DNA of 41,095 bases from JAVJSF01 sp040219555. Lineage in GTDB: Bacteria; Actinomycetota; Thermoleophilia; Miltoncostaeales; Miltoncostaeaceae. The position numbers and the translations under genes are program-made. Shown here one piece after another: positions 24,922 through 33,242 of this stretch (positions are counted from its first letter, which is position 1; each line of letters starts with the position of its first letter). The stretch spans positions 1 to 41,095 of the forward strand of contig JAVJSF010000005.1 of assembly GCA_040219555.1 (NCBI GenBank), written 5' to 3'. The notes beneath the pieces are model-generated. The model was not told the origin of the DNA and searched no databases. It saw only the letters and a program-made list of their open reading frames with translations.

Positions 24922-25580
24922 GCGCCGGCCCCCCCGTCCGCGCCGTCGCCCACCAGGTCGTGGTCGGGCGGCTGGGACAGCGCCTCCAGCACCCGGTGGA
25001 GCTGGCCGGCGAACGACGCGTCCACGTCGCCGCCCGGCGTCTGGACCAGGCAGGACCCGCGATCCATCCGCGGCTCGTCGATGATCTCCAGGGCCCCGAT
25101 CCCGCCCATGCTGCGCATGATCTCGGGGGCCGCCTCGCGGCAGATCAGCAGGTCCTCGGGATGCACGTGCACCAGCAGGCGCTCGCGGTCCGATGCGCGC
25201 CGGATGGCCGCCCGCACGACATCCACCACGCGCTCGGGCACCAGCGAAACCTCGGCGCGGATCAGCTTGGCGGCGATCTCGGTGGCCAGGCGGGTGGCCT
25301 GGTCGATGGCCTCCTCCTCCATGACCTCGCGCCGGGCCACCAGGCTGCGGGCGATCTCCTCGAGGGCCTCCAGGGCCTGGGCGACCTCGGCCCGCGCGCC
25401 GGCGGCGCCCTGCTCGTAGCCCTCGGCCAGCGCGGCCGCCCGCAGTTCCTCGGCCTGGGCACGGGCGGCGGCGAGCACGGCCTCGGCCTCGGCCCGGGCC
25501 TGGCCCACCAGGTCGGCCGGGTCGGCCGGCGCGGGCGGGGCCGGCTCGCGCGCCTCCAGGGCGTAGAGGCTCCCCGACAT
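24918..25580 (-). CDS. fliH: FliH, flagellar export ATPase regulator
   Basis: Negative regulator and stator of the FliI ATPase. The 220 residues include an Ala/Glu-rich coiled-coil first half (about 25-100) and a C-terminal domain (about 110-205) with the FliH/V-ATPase-E-like stretch VHPEDLLICREAAPEIM and a DRGSCLVQTPGGDVDASF motif typical of the family. The ATG at 25580 is preferred over the TTG at 25610, which would overlap the end of fliG. It overlaps the fliI start by four bases. Confidence 0.9.
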   Translation of the reverse strand: MSGSLYALEAREPAPPAPADPADLVGQARAEAEAVLAAARAQAEELRAAALAEGYEQGAAGARAEVAQALEALEEIARSLVARREVMEEEAIDQATRLATEIAAKLIRAEVSLVPERVVDVVRAAIRRASDRERLLVHVHPEDLLICREAAPEIMRSMGGIGALEIIDEPRMDRGSCLVQTPGGDVDASFAGQLHRVLEALSQPPDHDLVGDGADGGAGA

Positions 25581-25599
25581 CGGGGCCCCCCGCAGCACG

Positions 25600-26604
25600 C
25601 TAGGCGACAAGCTCGTCCCCCCCTCGCTCGATCACGATCCGCCCGGCTTCCTCCAAGCGGCGGATCACCGCCACCACCAGCTGCTGGGCCTCCTCCACCT
25701 GCTTCATGCGGACCGGGCCCATGAACTCCAGGTCCTCCTTCAGCATCCCGGCCGCGCGCTCGCTCATGTTGCCGAAGATGCGGTCCTGCACCTCCTGGCT
25801 GGTGCCCTTGAGGGCGATCGCCAGATCGTTGGACTCGACCTCGCGCAGCACCTGCTGGATGGAGCGGTCGTCCAGCGTGACGATGTCCTCGAACAGGAAC
25901 ATCATGCGCCGCACCTCGTCGGCCAGCTCGGCGTTCTGCTCCTCCAGCGACTCCAGGATGGTGCGCTCGGTGGTGCGGTCGACGGCGTTCAGGACGTCCA
26001 CCAGCGCCCGAAGGCCGCCGGCCGAGGTGAAGTCCTGGGTGAGCACCGCCGAGAGCTTGCGCTCCAGCACCCGTTCGATCTCGCGGATCACCTCCGGCGC
26101 GGTGCGGTCCATCAGCGCGATGCGCATGGCCACCTCCGACTGGAGGTCGTCGGGCAGCGCGCTCATCACCTGCGCGGCGGTGTCCGCCGGCAGATAGGCC
26201 AGGATCAGGGCCACGGTCTGAGGGTGCTCGTTGGCGATCACGTTGAGGATCTGGGCGGCGTCGGTGCGCCGCAGGAACTCGAAGGGGCTCACCTGGATGG
26301 AACTGGACAGGCGCGCCATCACCTCGTCGGCGCGCTCGCTCCCCAGAGCCTTGTCGAGGACCGAGCGGGCGTACTCCAGCCCGCCCTCGGCGATGTACTC
26401 CTGGGCCAGCGCGGCGTCGTAGAACTCCTCGATGACGGTCTGCTTGCGCTCGGGCGTGATGTGGCCGATGCCGGCGATCTCGAGCGTGAGCTCGTCGATC
26501 TCCTCCTGGCGCAGGTGACGGAACACCTCGGCGCACGCCTCGGCCCCGAGGCTCACAAGCAGCACCGCGGCCTTCTGGCGGCCGTTCATGGTTGCGGTGC
26601 CCAC
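25600..26604 (-). CDS. fliG: FliG, flagellar motor switch protein
   Basis: C-ring protein that touches the MotA stator and generates torque. It has 334 residues, the normal length. The N-terminal domain starts NGRQKAAVLLVSLG, the middle domain carries the EHPQTVALILAYL motif (EHPQ, about 120-132) and the C-terminal torque domain is at about 230-330 with LDDRSIQQVLREVESNDLAIALKG. The GTG at 26604 is used because an AAGAGG site lies at the right distance within the end of fliF; an ATG five codons further in is possible. Confidence 0.96.
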   Translation of the reverse strand: MGTATMNGRQKAAVLLVSLGAEACAEVFRHLRQEEIDELTLEIAGIGHITPERKQTVIEEFYDAALAQEYIAEGGLEYARSVLDKALGSERADEVMARLSSSIQVSPFEFLRRTDAAQILNVIANEHPQTVALILAYLPADTAAQVMSALPDDLQSEVAMRIALMDRTAPEVIREIERVLERKLSAVLTQDFTSAGGLRALVDVLNAVDRTTERTILESLEEQNAELADEVRRMMFLFEDIVTLDDRSIQQVLREVESNDLAIALKGTSQEVQDRIFGNMSERAAGMLKEDLEFMGPVRMKQVEEAQQLVVAVIRRLEEAGRIVIERGGDELVA

Positions 26605-26607
26605 GGT

Positions 26608-28206
26608 CTACCTCTTCTCCAGGAGCCAGCCGCGCACGAGCTGGGCCACATCGTCGGGGCGGCGCATCGCCAGATCCTCCATCTGCTGCTCCACCGGAGA
26701 CTTGCTCTGCCCCTCCAGCCGGCGCGCCGGCTCGGCGGCCGCGGGCTCGATGGGCGTCGCCGCGTGGGCGGAGAGCTCGGCCATGGGCACCGGGCCGCCC
26801 TTCAGCAGCTCGGGCAGCGCCCGCTCCAGCGCACCCTGACGGCGGCGCAGCGAGCGCCAGGTCAGGAGGGCCAGGATCAGGACCCCGAGGACCGCGCCGG
26901 CGGTCTTGACGATGTCGGCCATCGCCATGCCGCCCCCGGCCTCCTCGGCCGCCGCGGGCTCGGTGGCGCCGGCTGCGGCCAGTCGGGCCGTGCCGTCCTC
27001 GGCGAACGGCACGCTCACCACGCTCAACTGGTCGCGACCGTCCTCCAGGCCCACCGCGGCCGCCACCGACTCCTCCAGGGTGGCCACCACCTCCACAGGG
27101 ACCTCGTCGCTGACCTGGACGGCGATCGACTGGCGAGTGACCGCCCCCTCGGCGCGCTGGATCTGCGAGCGCGTGCGGTCGACCCCGTTGGTCTGGCGCC
27201 GGGTCTCCTTCTCGTAGTCGGTCGTACCGCCGCCGCCCGCCGCGGCCGGGAACGCCGGCCCCCCGGGGGTGTTGGCGGCCGCGCCCGCAGGGGCCCCGGC
27301 CGCTGCGCCGTCCGACTCGAGGGTCTCGTTGCTCTCCTCGGTCTCCAGCGGCGTGGTGCTGTCCGGGTCGTAGGTCTCCTCGTCGGTGGTGACCTGGTCC
27401 AGGTCCAGCGCCGCGTCCACCTGGACCACGGCCATCCCGGGGCCCAGCACCGCGGCGATCATGGCGTCCAGGCGCTGCTGGACCCCCTGCTCGTAGCGCT
27501 GCTCCAGCGCCAGGCGCTCGGCGGCGGCGCCGGCGCCCGAGACCTCGTCGTCGGCGGCATCCAGGATGTTGCCCTGGGAGTCGGTGACCGTGACGTTCTC
27601 GGTCTCCAGGCCCGGGACGGCGTTGGCCACCAGGCGCGTGATGCCCTGGACCTGGCCCGCGTCCAGCTCCCCGCCGGCCCCGAGCGCCAGGACCACGCCG
27701 GCGGTCACCGGGTCCTGCTCGGAGGTGAACAACTCCTCCTCGGGCATCGCGATCTTCACGGTGGCCGAGCTCACCTGGTCCAGGCGGCCGATGGTCCGCG
27801 ACAGCTCGCCCTCCATGGCCCGCACAAGGTTCACCCGGTTGGTGAAGTCGGTGGCGCCGAGGTTGGACTTGTCGAAGATCTCGAAGCCCACGTTGGCGCC
27901 CGAGAGCACGTTGGAGGAGGCCAGGTCGAGCCGCGTCTGGTCGAGCACCTCGGCGGGGACCTCGATGGTGCCGCCGCCCTCGGCCAGCCGGTAGGTGACA
28001 CCCAGGGCGTCCAGCTCGGCGGTGATGGCCGAGGCGTCGCGGGCGTCGACCCCGCTGGTGAGCGTGGCGTACTCCACCTGGCCGGTGAAGCGCATCAGGA
28101 GGAAGATGCCGACCAGGAAGATGGCGCCGGCGCCGATGATCAGGCGCCGGCTCGGGCCGGTGAGACCGCCCCAGAAACCCATCGCTCGTGAGAAGAGAGA
28201 GCCCAT
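26608..28206 (-). CDS. fliF: FliF, flagellar MS-ring protein
   Basis: Builds the membrane-embedded MS ring, the base of the flagellum. The 532 residues contain a first transmembrane helix (about 21-42), the YscJ-like ring-building motifs (about 45-215, with LDQTRLDLASSNVLSG and ELSRTIGRLDQVSSATVKIAMPE), an RBM3/MS-ring region with a low-complexity insertion (about 285-330), and a second transmembrane helix (about 430-450, MADIVKTAGAVLGVLILALL). The C-terminal cytoplasmic tail, ending with LVRGWLLEKR, is the FliG-binding segment. It lies 11 bases after fliE. Confidence 0.95.
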   Translation of the reverse strand: MGSLFSRAMGFWGGLTGPSRRLIIGAGAIFLVGIFLLMRFTGQVEYATLTSGVDARDASAITAELDALGVTYRLAEGGGTIEVPAEVLDQTRLDLASSNVLSGANVGFEIFDKSNLGATDFTNRVNLVRAMEGELSRTIGRLDQVSSATVKIAMPEEELFTSEQDPVTAGVVLALGAGGELDAGQVQGITRLVANAVPGLETENVTVTDSQGNILDAADDEVSGAGAAAERLALEQRYEQGVQQRLDAMIAAVLGPGMAVVQVDAALDLDQVTTDEETYDPDSTTPLETEESNETLESDGAAAGAPAGAAANTPGGPAFPAAAGGGGTTDYEKETRRQTNGVDRTRSQIQRAEGAVTRQSIAVQVSDEVPVEVVATLEESVAAAVGLEDGRDQLSVVSVPFAEDGTARLAAAGATEPAAAEEAGGGMAMADIVKTAGAVLGVLILALLTWRSLRRRQGALERALPELLKGGPVPMAELSAHAATPIEPAAAEPARRLEGQSKSPVEQQMEDLAMRRPDDVAQLVRGWLLEKR

Positions 28207-28217
28207 GGTTCGGCGCC

Positions 28218-28583
28218 TCAGACCGTCATCCGGCTGAGTTCCTGCCAGCCCTCCACCAGCTTGTTGCGCATCTGGACCGCCGTGTTGAAGGCCAGGTCGG
28301 CCTTCTCGATCTCCACCAGCGCGGCGGTCGGGTCGGCGATCTGACCGGTCGAGACCGCCTCGGAGAGGCGCTCGGCGCCGTTCACCTGCGTGTTGAGGCC
28401 GGCGACGGCGCTCGACAGCGCCGCGGCGAAGTCGTCGGGGCCCACCGAGCCCAGCGAGCCGGCACGCGGGGTGCCGCCGTCGCCCGAGGGCGACATGCCC
28501 TGGGCTCCGCCCAGCGGCGCCATCGGCATGGACGGCATCGCGGGCAGGGCCGGAAGGGCGGAGATCGCGGGGATGATGCTCAC
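28218..28583 (-). CDS. fliE: FliE, MS ring-rod junction protein
   Basis: Small exported protein joining the MS ring to the rod. It has 121 residues, with a Pro/Met-rich N terminus and the conserved helical C terminus (DFAAALSSAVAGLNTQVNGAE, then EIEKADLAFNTAVQMRNKLVEGWQELSRM). The start overlaps the flgC stop codon (ATGA, four bases). Confidence 0.93.
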   Translation of the reverse strand: MSIIPAISALPALPAMPSMPMAPLGGAQGMSPSGDGGTPRAGSLGSVGPDDFAAALSSAVAGLNTQVNGAERLSEAVSTGQIADPTAALVEIEKADLAFNTAVQMRNKLVEGWQELSRMTV

Positions 28584-29038
28584 TGGATGATCCTCAGGGT
28601 GTCGCGGGCCATGGTCTTGGAGGCCTCGAAGGCACTCACGTTCGCCTCGAAGGCGCGGGTGGCGGCCACCATGTCGACCATCTCTGTGACCGCGTTGACG
28701 TTCGGCTTGGTGACATATCCGTCCGCGTCCGCCAGGGGGTGCCCGGGCTCGAAGATGCGCCGCAGCTCGGACTGGTCCTCGACGATGCCCGTGACGCTCA
28801 CCCCGCCCAGCGAGCCCAGGCCGCCGGCCGCCGGGGTGGCGAGCGCCGCGACGTCGCCGGGCATGCGGAAGGCCGGTCCGTCGCCGGCGGGCGCCATGGT
28901 CACGGCCTTGCGGCGGTAGGCCTCCCCCACCCCCGTGGTGCTGTCGGCGTTGGCGAGGTTGTCGGCCACGACATCCATGCGCAGGCGCTCGGCGGTCATG
29001 CCCGTGGCGCTGATGCCCAGGGCGGAGAACAGGCTCAT
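28580..29038 (-). CDS. flgC: FlgC, proximal rod protein
   Basis: Rod subunit. The 152 residues begin MSLFSALGISATGMTAERLRMDVVADNLANADSTTG, the standard FlgC start, and end with the rod motif NVNAVTEMVDMVAATRAFEANVSAFEASKTMA. A Gly/Ala-rich variable middle lies between. It is 40 bases after flgB. Confidence 0.96.
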   Translation of the reverse strand: MSLFSALGISATGMTAERLRMDVVADNLANADSTTGVGEAYRRKAVTMAPAGDGPAFRMPGDVAALATPAAGGLGSLGGVSVTGIVEDQSELRRIFEPGHPLADADGYVTKPNVNAVTEMVDMVAATRAFEANVSAFEASKTMARDTLRIIQ

Positions 29039-29078
29039 CGGACGGCTCCGTGGTGGGGGATGGACGGGACGGGCACGC

Positions 29079-29480
29079 TCAGCGGCCGATGATGGCCGTG
29101 CGGATCAGGGTGAGGTGCTTGTCGAGCAGCGAGGTGACGGTCTGGTGGGCCAGCTGGTTCTGGGCCAGCGCGGCCATCTCGGTGTCGGGGTCGACGCTGC
29201 CGCCGTCGGCGCGCATCGCGCCGGGCTCGGCGGTGGCCTGCGGCACGAAGTTCTCCAGTAGCGATGCCGCCTCCGCCCTGGAGCCGCCGCCCATGCCACC
29301 CCCGCGGACGCCGTGCGCCTCGCGGCTGGCCTCGGCCAAGGTCTCCTCGAACGAGACGTCCAGCCGCTGGTAACCGGGAGTCTCGGCGTTCGCCAGGTTG
29401 TTGCTGATGGCGAGGTTGCGGGCCTCGTAGCCCCGCAGGGCCGAGACCAGCGTGGCCGCGGTGACATCGTCGAAGAGCAT
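29079..29480 (-). CDS. flgB: FlgB, proximal rod protein
   Basis: Rod subunit. The 133 residues have the N-terminal ARNLAISNNLANAETPGYQRLDVSFEETL motif and the C-terminal MAALAQNQLAHQTVTSLLDKHLTLIRTAI segment. A Gly-rich loop (about 58-66) is unusual but within the variable region. It starts three bases after the HDOD gene, in the same unit. Confidence 0.95.
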   Translation of the reverse strand: MLFDDVTAATLVSALRGYEARNLAISNNLANAETPGYQRLDVSFEETLAEASREAHGVRGGGMGGGSRAEAASLLENFVPQATAEPGAMRADGGSVDPDTEMAALAQNQLAHQTVTSLLDKHLTLIRTAIIGR

Positions 29481-29483
29481 CGG

Positions 29484-30353
29484 CTACTCCGCCAGGGGAT
29501 CGCTGTCGAGGAGGGGCCTCAGCTCGGCCACGCGGCCGGCGAGCTCGCGGGGCGTGAGGTCCAGCTCGTCGAGCCACGCCTCGTCCACCAGGTGGGGGAT
29601 GTCGTCGGGGCCGATGCCGGCGGCGAGCGCGTGGGCGACCGCGTCGGCGGTGCTCACGCAGGCCGCCAGACCGGGGGCGAGCGTGGCGTCGTCGGGGTGG
29701 TGGTGCACGCCGATGGCCTCCACCAGCCGCCCGGGGAAGCGCCACTCGTGGGTGAGGCGTGCGCCCAGCTCCGCGTGGTCGAAGCCCAGCAGGTCGCGCT
29801 CGCATTCGTTCAGCGGGCTCCGGCGCTCGTGGGCGGCCCGCGTGAGGGTGTCGAAGCCATCCCCGAGGAAGCCCGAGAGGAGGACCTTGCCCATGTCGTG
29901 CAGCAGCCCGGCCACGAAGGCCTCCTCGCGCGCCTGGGAGCCGGGGTCGCGGGCGATGGCGCGGCACACGAAGGCGACGTTCAGGGAGTGGTGCCACAGC
30001 TCGCCCCGGCGCATCGCGTAGCCCGGCAGGGCGCGGTTCAGCAGGTCGGCGGTGTGGGCCGAGATCGCCAGGCTCTTGACGGCCGACATCCCCATGATCA
30101 CCACGGCGTCGCTGACGGTGGTGACCCGGCGGCGGTGCCCGTACGCGGCCGAGTTGGCCAGGCGCAGCACGTTCGCGGTGAGACCCTGGTCGGCCATGAC
30201 GCGGCGGGCGATGTCGTTGGCCCCGGTGTCGGGCCGGTCGCAGGCGTCCATGACGGCGTAGACGGCACGCGGCATGCTCGGCACGTCGGCGATCGCCGCG
30301 GTCACCTCGTCGATTGTCGGGCGCACCGGCTGTGCGGAGGCCTGGGCGCTCAT
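29484..30353 (-). CDS. HDOD domain protein leading the flgB operon
   Basis: A 289-residue cytosolic HDOD-domain protein (about 15-215). It contains the HD signature LLHDMGKV and further metal-type or signalling residues (HHSLNVAFVCRAIA, FDHAELGARLTHEWRFP, HHHPDD). HDOD proteins usually act in signalling and gene regulation; members have been linked to motility in some bacteria. It is the first gene of HDOD-flgB-flgC-fliE-fliF-fliG-fliH-fliI, so it may control this operon or respond to cyclic nucleotides, which is inference. No good ribosome binding site precedes the ATG at 30351-30353. A weak sigma-28-like motif lies 155 bases upstream. Confidence 0.9.
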   Translation of the reverse strand: MSAQASAQPVRPTIDEVTAAIADVPSMPRAVYAVMDACDRPDTGANDIARRVMADQGLTANVLRLANSAAYGHRRRVTTVSDAVVIMGMSAVKSLAISAHTADLLNRALPGYAMRRGELWHHSLNVAFVCRAIARDPGSQAREEAFVAGLLHDMGKVLLSGFLGDGFDTLTRAAHERRSPLNECERDLLGFDHAELGARLTHEWRFPGRLVEAIGVHHHPDDATLAPGLAACVSTADAVAHALAAGIGPDDIPHLVDEAWLDELDLTPRELAGRVAELRPLLDSDPLAE

Positions 30354-30497
30354 GAGACGCGCCCGCCGAGGAAGGCGGGACGATAGGGATCGATGCGGCC
30401 ACGGGCCGACGGCAGGGATGTCATCACGGGGAGCGGTCCTCTTGTGGAGGGTCGTTCTCGTGGGGATCCATCCCCGGCACCGCCCGGACGATCCTGT

Positions 30498-30531
30498 CCG
30501 GCCCCCTCACTGTCGTCCGCGAGGGGGCCGG
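30498..30531 (-). terminator. 11-bp hairpin after glgP
   Basis: CCGGCCCCCTC and GAGGGGGCCGG pair perfectly around a 12-base loop, starting 23 bases past the glgP stop codon. It overlaps the weak sigma-28-like motif at 30510-30538. No U-tract follows. Confidence 0.6.
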
Positions 30532-30553
30532 GCTTGAGCCGTCTACCCGCGGA

Positions 30554-33109
30554 TCACGCCGCCGGCTCCCACGTGACGGCGAAGCCGCGGTCCGGCTCGC
30601 CGGACCCAGGGCTGAGCGCCACCACCCGGGCCGCCCAGGCCAGCCGCCCGCTCGAGGTGGCCGGCACGCGGGCCACGAAACGGTGCTCGTCGCCGCGGGG
30701 ACCGGCCGGATCGGCGGCGATCACCTCGCGCGCCACCAAGGCTCCGGCCTCCAGGGTCCCCACGACGACCTCCACCGCCACGTCCTCGGCCGACAGCGCC
30801 CCCAGGCGGGCGAAGACCTCCACCTCGACCTCGTGGCCCACGGCCACCCGGGCCGGCACCGTCGCCTCGCTGCGAAGCGCCACCTCGGGCCAGGCCGCGT
30901 TGATGCGCGCCGCCCAGGCCACGCGCGCGGTGGCCGCCGCGCCGCCGTCGGCGCGCAGGGCGCGGGCCCGCGTGTGGGCCGGCGCGTAGGCGCGCTCGGC
31001 GTACTCGCGCACCATCCGGGCGGTGTTGAAGCGCCCGCCCAGCCGGCTGACGGCCGCCAGCATCATCTGGATCCACTCGCGAGGGCGGCCCGTGGCGTCG
31101 CGCGCGAAGAAGGTCGGCACCACCTCGCGCTCGAGCAGCGTGTAGAGGGCCTCGGCCTCCACCGCGTCGTTCTCCTCCGGGTCGTCGTAGACCTCGCCGC
31201 CGCCGATGGCCCACCCGCAGTCGGGGCCGTAGCCCTCGGCCCACCAGCCGTCCAGCACCGAGAGGTTCAGCGCCCCGTTGACGGCCGCCTTCATGCCGCT
31301 GGTACCCGAGGCCTCCAGCGGGCGCCGCGGGATGTTCAGCCAGACGTCCGCCCCCTGCACCAGATAGCGGGCCATGTGCATGTCGTAGTCCTCGAGGAAG
31401 ACCACCCGGTCGCGCACCTCGGCGCGCTGGGTGAACTGCACCACCCCGCGCAGGACATCCTTGCCGGGGACATCCAGCGGATGCGCCTTGCCGGCGATGA
31501 CGATCTGCACCGGGCGCTCCTCGTCGCCCAGCAGGCGCGCCAGCCGCTCGGGGTCGCGGAAGAGCAGGTTGGCCCGCTTGTAGGTGGCGAAGCGCCGCGC
31601 GAAGCAGATGGTGAGCGCGTCGGGCCGCAGGGCCTCCTCGGCCGCCCCGGCCGCCACCCGGCGCGAGCCGTTCTGGCGCGCCAGCTGGGCCTGCAGACGC
31701 CGGCGCGCCAGCAGCACCAGCCGCTCGCGCCGCAACTCGTGCACGCGCCACAGCTCGCCGGCGGGGATGGCGGCCGCAGCGGCCCACACCTCGGGGTCGT
31801 CGGGGCGCTCCAGCAGGGCGGGGCCCACGTAGCGGTCCAGCAGCTCGCTCAGCTCGCGGCTTATCCAGGTGGGGTGGTGGATGCCGTTGGTGATCGAGGT
31901 GATCGGCACCTCGTCCACCGGCAGCTCCGGCCACAGGCCGTGCCACATGCGCCGCGAGGTGTCCCCGTGCAACTCCGCCACGCCGTTGGCGAAACCGCTG
32001 GTGCGCAGGGCGAGCGGGGTCATGCCGAACATGGCCTGCCCGTCGGGGTGGGAGGCGAGGTCGGCCAGCTCGTCCCAGCTCATGTCGATGGCCGCCGCGA
32101 GCGGCTCGAGGTACGCCCGCGCCAGGCCGAGGTCGAAGGTCTCGTTGCCGGCCGGCACCGGGGTGTGGGTGGTGAAGACCGTCGAGGCCACCACCACCTC
32201 GCGCGCCTCGGCGACGCCCAGGCCGGAGTCGGCCATCAGGGACCGGATGCGCTCGATGGCCAGCAGCGCCGAGTGCCCCTCGTTCATGTGGAAGACGCTC
32301 GGGGTGAGGCCGGCCGCGGCCAGCGCGCGCACGCCGCCGACGCCCAGCAGCACCTCCTGGCGGATGCGCATCTCCCGATCGCCGCCGTAGAGCGTCCCGG
32401 TGATGCCCCGGGCCGCGTCCGAGTTGCCGGCGATGTCGCTGTCCAGCAGCAGCAGGGGCACGCGCCCCACCTGGATGCGGCGCACCGCGGCGCGCACCAG
32501 CTCGGGCCCCACCTGCACCTCCACCACCACGGGCCGGCCGGCCGGGTCCAGCTGGTCGGTCAACGGCAGGTCGGCGTGGTCGGTGGGCGGGTACCCCTCG
32601 CGCTGGCCGCCGTCGGGGCCCAGCGACTGGCGGAAGTAGCCGTTGCCGTACATCAGGCCCACGCCCACCAGCGGGACCCCCACGTCCGAGGCCGCCTTCA
32701 GGTGGTCGCCGGCCAGCACGCCGAGCCCCCCCGAATACAGCGGGATGCCGGCGTCCAGGCCGAACTCCAGCGAGAAGTAGGCCACCAGCATCGGCCGGCT
32801 GCCGGCCTCGGCGCCGAGGCCGGCCAGGCGTCCCGGGTCGGCGAGGTAGGCGCGCTGGCGGGCGACGACCCGGGCCACCTCGGCCACGTAGCTGGCGTCC
32901 GCGGCGGCCGCATCCAGACGCTCCTGGGCCACGCGTCGCAGCAGGGCGCTGGGGTTGCGCTCCACGGTCTCCCACAGGTCCGGATCGAGCCGGGTGAACA
33001 GGGCCCGGGCCTCGGCGGTCCAGGTGGACCAGACGTTGGCGGCGATCTCGGACAGGGCCGCGATGCGCTCCGGCAGGGCCGGATACACATCGAGCTCGTG
33101 GATCTTCAC
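30554..33109 (-). CDS. glgP: Alpha-glucan phosphorylase (glycogen phosphorylase family)
   Basis: Cytosolic family GT35 enzyme that splits alpha-1,4-glucans with phosphate to give glucose-1-phosphate. It has 851 residues, as in the GlgP/MalP-type alpha-glucan phosphorylases of actinobacteria. The N-terminal DUF3417-like region (ANVWSTWTAEARALF) is followed by the catalytic region (YFSLEFGLDAGIPLYSGGLGVLAGDHLK, about 110-140; HMNEGHSALL, about 273). The pyridoxal phosphate lysine is in EASGTSGMKAAVNGALNLSVLDGWW, near residue 590. A C-terminal beta domain follows (about 730-851). It starts with GTG at 33107-33109 behind GAGGGGG. It is not flagellar and is separated from the HDOD gene by a strong hairpin. 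Confidence 0.95.
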   Translation of the reverse strand: MKIHELDVYPALPERIAALSEIAANVWSTWTAEARALFTRLDPDLWETVERNPSALLRRVAQERLDAAAADASYVAEVARVVARQRAYLADPGRLAGLGAEAGSRPMLVAYFSLEFGLDAGIPLYSGGLGVLAGDHLKAASDVGVPLVGVGLMYGNGYFRQSLGPDGGQREGYPPTDHADLPLTDQLDPAGRPVVVEVQVGPELVRAAVRRIQVGRVPLLLLDSDIAGNSDAARGITGTLYGGDREMRIRQEVLLGVGGVRALAAAGLTPSVFHMNEGHSALLAIERIRSLMADSGLGVAEAREVVVASTVFTTHTPVPAGNETFDLGLARAYLEPLAAAIDMSWDELADLASHPDGQAMFGMTPLALRTSGFANGVAELHGDTSRRMWHGLWPELPVDEVPITSITNGIHHPTWISRELSELLDRYVGPALLERPDDPEVWAAAAAIPAGELWRVHELRRERLVLLARRRLQAQLARQNGSRRVAAGAAEEALRPDALTICFARRFATYKRANLLFRDPERLARLLGDEERPVQIVIAGKAHPLDVPGKDVLRGVVQFTQRAEVRDRVVFLEDYDMHMARYLVQGADVWLNIPRRPLEASGTSGMKAAVNGALNLSVLDGWWAEGYGPDCGWAIGGGEVYDDPEENDAVEAEALYTLLEREVVPTFFARDATGRPREWIQMMLAAVSRLGGRFNTARMVREYAERAYAPAHTRARALRADGGAAATARVAWAARINAAWPEVALRSEATVPARVAVGHEVEVEVFARLGALSAEDVAVEVVVGTLEAGALVAREVIAADPAGPRGDEHRFVARVPATSSGRLAWAARVVALSPGSGEPDRGFAVTWEPAA

Positions 33110-33242
33110 TGCGGCCCCCTCGGTGGCTCGTGCGGCGAGGGCGACAGGTTAGGCGAGGGCAGGGGGCCGGCGCGCCGGCCGCGGGGAGATGTCACGGCCC
33201 GTCCTCTGCGCCCCGGGGCCGAACGGCCGGCCGGCCGGCGGG

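Noticed and set aside
33165..33180. Palindrome GGCCGGCGCGCCGGCC between glgP and the TPR glycosyltransferase
   Set aside because: It lacks a loop and a U-tract and lies amid repeated GC-rich sequence, so neither terminator nor operator could be supported.
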